Shown piece after piece: positions 46,301-58,300 of a stretch of 64,000 nt of DNA (the stretch's first letter is position 1; every line of letters begins with the position of its first letter). The DNA is from Vanilla planifolia (lineage: Eukaryota; Streptophyta; Magnoliopsida; Asparagales; Orchidaceae): contig CM043877.1 of the NCBI GenBank assembly GCA_023846275.1, positions 10,895,107 to 10,959,106 on the forward strand, given 5' to 3'. The position numbers and the translations under genes are program-made. Under the pieces are notes generated by a model. It made no database searches. It saw nothing but the letters and a program-made list of their open reading frames with translations, and was not told the origin of the DNA.

Positions 46301-49300
46301 AAATTTATGAGATTTGTGTACTGCTAAATTAGTTTGCTTTCTTGTTGAAAATATTAATCATAGATTGTATATAATTGTCGAGATATTTTGATGGAGTTTA
46401 AGTGGAGAATATATTTATTTAGTCTTTATTAATATGGAGTAAACATATAACATAGATATAATAGAAGTACTTTATATAGCTTAAAAAAGAAAATAGTAAA
46501 CATTGTTGAATTAAATAATGGTGTGTATATTTGCTTAATGATGATTGATTAAAGTTTTCTCAATTATAGTTTGGCTTTATCAAGGTTTAGGTTTAAGTCA
46601 TTTTTTTTGCATTATCTATGAATTTGCTTAAGTGTCACATTCTTGACGAAGTGGCATATGCTTTTTATTGATGATATTGGTTTGATCGGTAACACTAGGT
46701 TAGGCATGTTTGACTGATGGAGAGTGATTTTGTAGTTTAAGGAACTTTTGTGAGTAGATTTATTTTTGAAGATATGGAATATAAGTTTAGACATAATAAG
46801 GATACAAATAACATAGATATTACCATTCAGGATCATAAAATGTTAAAAAATGATAGGTTTTGTTATCTTATGTCTATATTTTAAAATGATAAGCAAATTG
46901 ATTGGATGTTAATTTTAGGATCCAAATAAGTTAGATGAAATCAAGGAACACTTTTGGTATAATATGATTGTAATATTTTGGATGTTGTTTAGCATTGCAA
47001 TGAGATCTATAATACTATTTAGCATTGAATGTTGGTGTGTAATGTAATATTCACTTAAGATTAGAAGTTGCACAAATTGTATTAAGATTGAGAATTTTAT
47101 ATGTTATTGAACATCATTTTATAAAGTCTAAACATAGAATTAGAATGAGCATTGTAGAGATGATAACATTAGGATGGATGAATGATTATATTAGAGAGAA
47201 CAAGTTAAAAAAATGAAGTGCATTTAAGAGAAGGTATGTGTAGCATAGATTGAGAATAAGTTTAGAAAGAGCTATTATAGATGGCTTAGACATTTCAAAC
47301 TTAAGCTAATTAATACTTTTTCATGTGATTTGGGGAACATTTGACAAGAAAAAAATGATAACTAACAATTAGATAAGATTATGTGTGTAATGTAATATTT
47401 CACTAAAGATTAAAAATAAGTTGTACATGATTGTGGTGAGATCAAGGATGTTATATAGTATTGAATGCCATCCTGTAAAGCCTAAACATAGAATTAAAAT
47501 GAACATTGCAAAGTTGAAGCTGTTAAGATGGATGAACGACTCTATTAAAGAGGACATGTTAAAAAAATGAAGTGTATTAGACAGAAGGTATGTCTAGCAT
47601 TGATAAAAAAAATAAGCTTAAGAAGATTCATTCTAGATGGCTTGGGCATTTTAAAATTAAACAAATTAATATTTATATTAGAAGATGTAAATGTTTTTGA
47701 ATTTTTCATGTGTGTAGGTACATTTGATAAGAAAACAAGTGACAATAGACAATTAGAGCTCAAATGTTAGGAAGAGTTTTTAATGCATAGAATAGAATAA
47801 CCTTAGAAGATTTATGTAGCTGTGCCACTTAAGGTGATTAAGATGCATATATTTCATGGTAATAGAACAATTGAAAACTTATGTTGAGCTAAGAGTTAAA
47901 AAGTTTTATAGGTGTACTTATATTAAGATTCATTGGTTTACAAATCTAATTTTTATATCTTTGATAGGATTTAAGGGATAACAAGACACCAAAGAGAATG
48001 GCCTACAAATATGTTGTTATAAAGGATTTACATGCATGCACTAGAAATAATAAGAAAGGACTATCAAAGCTAGGAAAATAAATAAATCTCATGATATCTA
48101 CCAAGGGTGTGACAGATTGTCCAAACATGCCTATGAAGAGACTAGCTCCTCTAGTTTTTCACTCTCCATCCATCTTGGTTTGGATGAAAATTAGTGGCTA
48201 AACTTCCTTTTTCTTGTCATTATTGGCCTTTCAAAGCTTTTAAGCCTCTCTCTGAATGTGCTTTACAATTTCCTTTTTGTTCAATTGCAGACTGCATGAT
48301 TTATGCGTTTTTGTTCACTCTACAGTACTTATGTGCATTTTTCTTTTTGCATGTATATTTATATGGACATACTTGCTCTTGTACATACATAACTATATAA
48401 TTTTCTTATGCACATGTATTGTATGCATGCAGTTAAATTTTTGTGTGATTAATTTTTGTTAGTACACATATTTCTACATGGATCATGTATACTCATAAAA
48501 TTCCTTGTCTACGAACTTCTTTTATACATGCATTTTTCCTTTCATATACATATGATGTGCTTTTAGTTGACACGTCTGTACATGCAATGCTCCTTTTGCA
48601 TGAGGTTGTCTTGCTGTTGGCTAATACATTTGTATGCTCAAAGCTCCTTCATATGCATTTATGTCTGTGTATGATTGCACTATATGCCTACACTCATTTG
48701 CAATGCATTTTGAACCCATACTTTATAAAATTTGGTGCTATGACCTGTTTATTACTAGACGATGGGCATTCCTTCCAACATAACAACCACATACACGACA
48801 CAGTATTGGGTGACTCCACACAATTTCTTGTAGTTAAGATCCACAATAAAATGCAACATTTTTCTTCCTAGAATGCTTCACAAATATGCAATGATGGCTA
48901 AATAACTTGGAAACATTGGATGCCACAATTTTAACATTAAATGGTATGGACTAGGAAAATAGTGTGGTCATATTACATCAGTATATGGCGGAGATTTAGT
49001 GTTCTTTTTAAGTCTCATTAAATATTATTTAGAGGAATTGCCTATTAATTCTAAAATAGAAGTTTATGATGAAAAAAGTAGTCATCTGGCTTGTCAATTG
49101 TTAGGAAAAATAAGAGACATGTTGAACCCTTAGTTGTACATTACTTGTTTGATGAGTACAAAATTATTGTATTGTTGTTTCTAATGTTTTTCTTTGAGTG
49201 TGTTTTAGGTTATACTTTTCAAGATCAAATAAGAATTAATCAATTGGAGAGCTTAATGAAATGTTTTATAGAGCAATCTACTTGGAAAGACATGTCAATG

Positions 49301-52300
49301 AGTGTTTGTGACTTTGCTCAAGCTTGACTCAACTTTTAAGTTTTAGAGCTGGTCAGGTTTCTCCTTTTGGAATGACTAAACCACTTAGAGACTTTCATCT
49401 ATATATTACTTATAGTTTGATTGTCAAACCCCTTCTTTTAGTGCTTGTGTCACAATCAGGATTGCATTACATTTATTTATTTACTAAATATCATGTTGGT
49501 GTTGTTATGATCGTTAGAACTGCATTAAGACTTTATTAAATATCATTTCACGTAGCTTTAAATCTTATGTAAGTTTTAGTTTTGAAAAATTCGATTTAAA
49601 ACATGTCAATTTAAGCCATGATCTTCACTTTTTATTGGTACTACACTACGATGAATGATCTATTTTTTGGCATATATTTGCACTTGAAAGTAAAGTGGTG
49701 TTGGGAGCGTGTAGGTACTATGTATCCATTGTACAAGTGCATCTGTTATCTGAATTATCTTTGAGGGCGTGAAGTTGATAGTATAAGGTATTATCTTGTA
49801 CGGACGATGCCCGATGTTGGAGAGTTGAGTTTACATTTATATCGTATGCATATGAAGCTTGTTTCATACAAATACGTAACTTATTTCCTTTCAGGATTTG
49901 TTCTATGTATGGGTCATACATTCACAAATTTATATTTCGTATTATTACATTCAAATTCTATAGTGTCTAACAAGCGCCACACGTTACGTAGTACGAAGTC
50001 TTTTTGTATCATAATTGCACATTCGTTAATAGACTCGCTTACTACACCGTCCAGTACAAAGTATTTGTGTAATAACTGTATGTTTGTTAATAGACGTGCC
50101 GACTGCAGTCTATAGTATCAAATATTGTACGTTTGTTAATAGACACACTGCACCATACGAGTATAATATTTATAAAGTATAAGAATACGAATCTATATAT
50201 AAAATTACTTCACATATAAGGACGATTATTGCAATTATGATTACTGTTAAATATAAACTTGTCATTGTTTGAATACGATAGCTATATCGTAGGAATTCAT
50301 CTCTTAATATTTGCTGCATGTAGTACTGAGACAATCTGTGCATCAGAATAATACTGTTAGTGTTAAATTCATTAGTTTATATATTTTTTTGATTTCTTTG
50401 TTGTCATACTATTACGATAGTAATAACGTATTAATATGTTCAATTGTTACAAATTTTGTAGACGTATAAGAGTGATTTAAAATCGAATAATACATTAAGT
50501 TTCGTACAATTTTGTCACTATTATATAAATACGATAATGCATATTGTATGAATATGATCCATTTTCTAGTAGTGTTCATCTAAGTAAAATTTGTGTCGTA
50601 CAAGAACTTGAGTTTTCCATCACAATGTATGATATTTTTCTGAGAGCTCGACATTTGTAAAAATATATATCGAATGGTGGTAATCTACTTTCAAACTAGT
50701 ATAATCAATATTAAAACTTAAGCATTACTTGTTGTATTAGAGTTGTGCAATGCGAGAGCTACCTCGAACTTATACTATGCATTGTTGTAAACTTGCCGAC
50801 ATTAGTTGATCAATATTTTGAGCTTTTTGTATAATTTATCGTATTGTACGAACATGAATTGTACAACATTTTTCCAGTAGCTCAAAATTTAGTTGCGAGA
50901 GGATTTATTCTATTCATATTATATTATATATGATTTCATTATTGTATATAAACGATGCATTTGCCCTAACAAAAATAAACAGATTGAATAGGTGCATTGC
51001 CAAGGCAATTATTGTGTGGATCTTATCATCATGATATGATGTTACCGACGCACTAATACGATCTGAGTTCGGAACATAACAGTTACTTTTGAATTTCGTG
51101 AGAACGTGATTTTAGCTATTGGAATCATTTGATTTGAACCTATATTTACTTTCACTTATAAATAGGCATGAAATACAATAAGAAAACGGTTAGATGCTTC
51201 AACGTGCTATGCTTAACTGTTTTAATTACATAGCATTATTCTTGAAATACGACTGGAGCATGGATTCATTTGCAACATAATTTTTTAAGCTTGATTTACA
51301 CTTTATTTTTAGCTTGAGCATATTGTTAATACCTTATCCTATTAATTTAATATTTGTAACACATCTTGCCTTGAAGGATTGAGATATAGGTTGCTGTATA
51401 ATTTCTTTGAAGTGTTGTGTATCCTATTACTTTAGCTATGTGATATTATTGTGTGTGCCTACGTTGGGTTGTTGCAGTAGAGTTTTGTTGGTCAGGTTGA
51501 TCAGTTGATACTAAAAGGGTTTTGGCCTACTCGTTAATTGGTAAAAAGGCATTGTGATAGAAGCCTAGTTGGGTTAATTAAGAGTAAATGTAGCCAAAGG
51601 TTTTATCAAATAATCTAAAAATTGTGTTCCTTTTCTGTATTTGCATTACTTGCTTTATTGGTTTTGTTATAACAAACATTATTATTGCAAAAAAAATTGA
51701 AATGCTAAAAAACAACTTGATATAATAATCATTAAGATAAACTAACAATCTTTGCTATGAAAAGTATTTTAGTTAATTTTAATTTGAGATTATGCAAAGA
51801 TATCTTTTATGAAATTATTTGAGATTCATTATTATTTTAGTCTAATCACAAAGCAACTTGAATTATTAAATTCAACTTGAGTTGGTTGAAATCAATTTAA
51901 GAAAGCAAAAGATTTCTATTATTATTTTATTGTGTTTATAATTGAATTGAGCAATATTATATCTTGTTTGAATTTGAATTGAGTCAAGAATATTTGAGAT
52001 GATGAATTTGTTTGAAAAAAATAAGTATTTTAACTTTTGCTTGAAATCAAACTGGATTTTGTATTTTTACAATTCATCCCCTCCCCCTCCCCCTCCCCCT
52101 CCCCCTCTTTCCTCTTGTGGGCATCATAAGCTTCATATTTCTATCACAAATTCATTAATATTAGCATTAAAGGATTTGAGGATGCCATTTACTTTAGAAA
52201 GTTTTGCATTGCCCCAAAATAGTGATGTAAGTTAATGCACTAGTATCAAATAACGGAAGTGTAAAAATAAAGGGAATGCTGATTTTTCTAAAATGTTTAG

Positions 52301-55300
52301 TCTAACATACCTGTTGACATTATACATTAGAATGAAATTTGAAGAATTTTAAAACTAGCACATCATAAATGGACACATGAGTTGTCATAAGTAATATTTA
52401 ACTTATTTGTTTCTAAGTAAATCATGATGTTCACCTCATGGCATAACGTTTAACAAAGGATAAACAAATAGACAAGTTATGGTATAAGGGAGCCGAAGGT
52501 CATGTTTATTATTATTGTTGATCTAGAAGTTGCATCTACAATACTATTTATAGAAGCCATGCAGTGGTAACTTATAGTTGTTTCCTTTTTAATGCTCTTG
52601 CCATTCGATAATGTTTGGATTACATTCCTTATAGGGTAGATCAAAGGTCAAATAATCACAAACAAGATGAAGAATAAATGCAAAGAGGGATGGTGATATG
52701 GTTCCATAGAGTATTCCATTAGTTAAAAATTAGTTGGTGGATTGGTTTTAAGGTAGTGAAGTTCTCGCATCTGATAAGCTGATCTTTTAGGTTGAGTTCT
52801 TCTTTTGGGCTTGAGGTTTATCATTGGTGCTCTTGTTGAGAATTTGACTTAGTGTAAGGGTAGACTTGGAAAAGGGCTACCATTAGGGTGAATGAAACCA
52901 TTTGGAGTGGGTCATTGAATGGGGAGGACTGAAATAGGGCTACCACTAGGGTTAGAAAAGCCACTTGGATTGATTTCAAAAGGCACAACCTGAAAAAGGA
53001 CATCATTAGAGTGAGTGAAGCCTTTCAAAGTAGGTTGCTATGGGCATCAGCTCTTCAATGGGTGGGTAATCATATAGCTTTACATGGTCACACTTTGGTT
53101 ACTAGTTAATTTAATGGAGTAGTTCTTAAGTAAGCAAGATTTTTTTCACCTAATTGGCAAGTCTTTTGGTTTGTGTTCTCCTATTCTTGAGGTCTATAAG
53201 ATGGTCGAAGGGATGCATTGCATTGTCTTAGACAAATTAATATTACAAGTCCATAAAACACCAATGAAGAAAGCTGGAATGAGTGATTGCTCCACAAAAC
53301 TAGTTAGGCAATGCAAACACTGTTAGAAATCATCATTTGAAGACAATCAAAAGAAACTCTCTAATGGAACTATTAATGGTGTTTCAAAAGCTTCAGCTAT
53401 GCCTCGCAAGCATCCACTTCCATAATGCATCTTAAACTACTTTGAGTATTCATAGGAGGCCTTAGATAACTATGCTTGAGAAGGAAGATCAAGTGTGTTA
53501 ACTATCCTCATTAACAACTGGTGATAATGAAAGAACTTTTCAAGGTAATCCTCAAAACTTCTCCAAACTTAAAATGCTTATAAATCTTCAAAATAAAACA
53601 CTTCAAGTTTGAAATGATATTTGCAGTTCTATTTACTTGTTGTATTATCATCCATTTTCAATCAAGGTTTTTACCATAACAAAAAGTTCATGTTATTGCT
53701 TTGAATAATTTAATATTCTTTGCCTCCCTTATTTTCTAATACAAGCATGAACAATTGTGTCTCAAGCACATAATTCAGAAAGAGCTAGCTTTAAGATATT
53801 ATCCTTTTTCTCTTTGCGAAGTGTTTAGGTAATGTATGAATTTGATACATATCCTACTTTATCATGCAGATTAGCTTGGTTGGCCAACTTCATCTCCTTT
53901 CTTCTACAGTGACAACGTTGTCCGTACCCTCACCTTCTTTACTTGCCACTTTGGCTAGTAATTACCATACTTAAAACTTCTTGCATTAGTCGTTTTTTCT
54001 CTTTCTATTCTAACTTAACAGAAAATCTATTCAAATTATTTAACAATGTGAAATAATTTTGATATATGAAGGAGGAGGAAACAGTCCTGCACCGGTTGTG
54101 CCACTTGTTGCTTTAGGAACTCAAAGTGGGGCTATTGATGTCATTGATGTCTCAGCCAATGCAGTTGCAGCTAGTTTTTCTGTTCATAATGGCATTATAA
54201 GGGGATTGAGGTGGCTTGGGAATTCTCGCCTTGTTTCATTCTCCTACATGCAGGTATTCATCTAGAAACATTGACTCCTTTTCTTAGAACCTCTATAATA
54301 TGTTATGATTTTTTTTATGCTTCAGTATCTTCATACAAATTATTTTTTAATTGATGGATATCTTGTTGCATAAAAAGCCATCAATAATACTCATATATTC
54401 TATTATTTGTAATTGACATTTTCTGATTTGCAGAAGCTAATTTTTGTACTTTAAAAACAAATGCATGTTTGCATGAGTAATTCATGAAAACTCTTTTCCA
54501 TACACTTCATTAATTAAGCAGCTAGTTAGAAATGTTGGCTTTAAGAAGGGACTACAAAAGCAAAACACAATGGACAACCATAATTTTTGGTCAAATAACT
54601 CAATAAAATGAAGTAATAAAGGATTCTTTATTTTGAATTTTGCAAAATGTTTTATCCATTTTCTTTTTGACAAGAAAGTAGTTAGAGGATGACATTGGCC
54701 ATCCAATTTTTGTTCAACACTTTCAACATGTGCAGTGGGTGTTCAACATGTTGCAAACTTTTGTGAGTAAAAAAAATAATCAAGATATGCAAAAACATAT
54801 GATTTATATGTTATTTAGGAGTCATTGCCTTTCATCAATAATTGACCATCTTCTAGTGTGCATCTGTCATTGGTTTTAGTTTCAGTATTAAATAGTATCA
54901 TTGTTTTCATATAGATTGTTTGATCCCTCTCTAACATTTCTTGAATATTTAATCTCTTTGTATAGCTTACATTGTAGTTTAGACATGTCTCTCTAGTATT
55001 AAGAATTTATTACTTATTTTTATTTTTATGTTAAATACAGGTAAATGACAAAACAGGTGGTTATACAAATAAACTTGTGGTGACTTGCGTTCGAAGTGGA
55101 GTCAATCGCACATTTCGAGTGCACCAAAAGCCAGAGCGTGCCCCAATAAGAGCTCTTAAAGCTTCTTCATCTGGAAGGTTGGCATTGAAGAAGGGTGATC
55201 TTTTCTTGCCATAGTGTGCTAGTTTTACTATTTCTTTTCTTATTTCTTATATTGTTTGATTTCCTTTTTAGGTTGCTCATGATTTGTAAAGATAATTTTT

Positions 55301-58300
55301 TGTTAGAGTCAATTGTAAATATGTCTTTCTAGTTTGATGTCTATTACAACTAGATCTCAAGTTTCAAAAATAGGCATCAAAGTACTATAGTTTATTATAA
55401 GTTAAATAATAGATAGGTTTCTCTAGTTTGGTCTTTGGAATGGATAGATTTTTTGTGTTTCCAAAGTAACAAAATTAGCTCTCATAGATTTGTTAATGTA
55501 GTAGCTACGTCCACAATTTTTCTTGTTCCTAATTTACTTTTTCATATACAAATAATATTGATCCACATGATTATTTTTCAAGGTTAATTTAGGAACAAAA
55601 GAGGATAAGGACACAATTGTTACATTAACGAAAATATAAGAATCCATTTTGGATGTGTGAGAGATCTATCTATGTGTAGGACTAAAATAGAAAGGTTAAT
55701 ATGCTATTTACTCTTTATTATATGTTCCAAGTAGGTCCTCGCAAGTTGAACAACGTTACATTGTTGGAGAAATCTCTAATTTGCCCTTAACTATATTTTT
55801 TTGTTAACCTCTTGCCCATACCTTGACTAGTTGAAGTTGTTGATATTTAACATCTTTATTAGTTGACTGTCTCTAATTCCATCAAGAAAACTCTAAACCT
55901 TTTGCTAGTTTATTGTCTTCATCCGTGATCAAAACCATGGCTATAACTTCTGTCAAAGGAGGAGGCTTCCATTGTTGGTAACTTTTATCACCTCTTCCCC
56001 TCAAATTATTGTTATTGTTGGCTTTTGCCCACAAGTAAGGATAGTGTTGTAAACGCCAAATTAAGGTTGTATTGATTTGAAGCAATCCATTATTGTAGAC
56101 CTTCATGGAAGGAAGATGATAGAACATCTTAGAAGATGTTTTGTTGGGATATGAGAATTTCACTTAGGTTTGTATGCAAATAGAAAGGAAAAAGTTATCA
56201 ATATTAATGATTTTTGGAACAAAAAAGACCTATTGACAACATATAGCAACTTATGAGATCTTGATGCATTTTGTTTGAAATTTGAGGAATGTCGTTGCTA
56301 TATGGATCAGGCTAGTGGTTGTTAGTTTCGATTTAATTTTTTTTGCTATGTTCTTAGTGTTTTTTTTTTAAAAAAATGCTTTTTAATGCAAACTTGAAGA
56401 AGGCTAACCTAGCTATTTTAACTTGTATTTTAAAACTTTTTTTTTAGGGATTTTGTCAAGAAAAATTTATCTTCAATTTTTTAACGACTTTGACTTACTT
56501 TTATAACATGAAGTATAAACTTGAGTTTTTTATTTCAATTTAAAATATTTAAATAAATATTTCCAATAAACTAACTATATCTTTTATTTTTTGACCTTGA
56601 ATGTATAATTCATGTGCCTTAAAAGTTTCTATTGTAAATTAGAACATTTTTCACTTTCATTGGTGTTTCTTCATGCTTGCTAGCTATACTGCACAAAGGG
56701 CTTGCTTTTATACCCATCCAATCACAATAATATAAAACATTTTTTTTCCAAAAGTACAAGCATTCTTTTATATTGAAAATCCTTGTAAATTGGTTCTAAG
56801 CTGGATGAGTGATGCAGGTGATATAAGATTATACAAGGGAATATTTAAGTTGTTTCAATTTTAAGGAATCTTAGAGGTAAGGTGGATGAGACATGTTAAG
56901 ATTAGACCAAAATTTGCTTTTAGTTGAAAAAAGGATGGAATTTGCTCATGTCAATAGGTGAGAAACCATGATATATTACATACATAGTTGATCCTATATA
57001 TATGCCCAGCTCCTTCCCTCTCCCCATCTCAATTACATCAATTAGTAGGTATGAAAGGATCAATGTCGGATCCAAGCACAGATAGGGTTGGAGTGTAGGG
57101 ATCCAAATAACTGTCCAAACTAATTGGGCTAGTCAGCTTGTTTTCATTCTTTTTCCTACCAGTTTTGCTGGCAATAAAAGAATTGACTATTTTGGACCTA
57201 GTAATATAAGATTGAACATACTTATTCTATTTGTCTCGTTAAGTATTTTTTCAAATTGTCCCCTTTGAATTTGCATGAAGGGGATGTTGACTTGTTCACT
57301 TGTTATAAAGCTGACATCTTGTTGATTTGTCTAAGAAATGATCAGTCATTTAATGAATAGATGAACTAAAAGTTAAGTTCATTTTTTGAGATAGATATTC
57401 TGATTGCATAATTTTCTTATTGTTAGGATTTGTCCTTAAAAATCATCATCCAAATATCTCAAGCATATGAATTTTTGTATTTGATAGTTCTAGTGAAAAA
57501 TCCATTTGTGGTTGATTGATTGGAACAGTAGACTTTTTTTTATACGTGGTTATCTGGATGTCAATTCAGTTGAATAAATAAAACATAGACAAATTTCATC
57601 TAGATCTTTCTTGTTTAGTCTCTCTTGCAAATTGGTCCATATAATATAACTAATATGTTTATAGGGCCTTCCAGATTATATGTTGTTGCAAATAGGTTTT
57701 CTTAGTAATAGTTCCATCTAAGTTATCGGTTATAATAACAGCATACCTAAGCTACCCCTTCTCCATTTAGGCCAGTTTGAACACCCCTTTTTTTCACATC
57801 ATTGTGACCTGGGAACATGATTTCTCCTAATGGGGATTTATCAAACTCTCATGGCCAATCTTTACTACTACAAGACACGAGTGCTTGCTTGACAGCAGCA
57901 GATGCCATGGCATCTACCCATGTCGAGGTAAGCCAACTTGTTACCTCTCTACCTTTTTGCAATTCCAATCCAAGGAATGTTTTTTGCTGATTTCTATTTT
58001 TTATGTTCCTTCCTAACTTCTTTGTGTGTAATCTATGAAAGTTATGCAATGTGTGGAAGTTGTATAATGTGCATTCATTCTTGATTTCGTTCTAAGCATT
58101 AGTGCTGGTTTCATATCAGTTTTATGATATATATTAAAGTTGCCATGCAAAAGCGGGTTGGTTTCTTAATCACTTGGTAGAAATCACTGATCAATGTGCT
58201 GATTTGAATGTTTAATTCATACATGATTAATTATCTCATGGTTCTGTGTTCAATAACACAAACGGGCAAACCAAGAATGTATACCTTTATGGTTTATTAA

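Larger units (their letters stand above)
51261..53869 (+). other. 3' part of the 11.7-kb WDR11 intron
   Basis: AT-rich. Contains a CTCCCC microsatellite (52078-52108) and a three-unit 62-bp minisatellite (52862-53040). It ends in atcatgcag at 53869. No transposon protein was recognised. Confidence 0.6.

Noticed and set aside
52060-52235. Short open frame with a run of eight or more prolines
   Set aside because: The proline run is just the translation of the CTCCCC microsatellite, and the frame has no homology or splice support.
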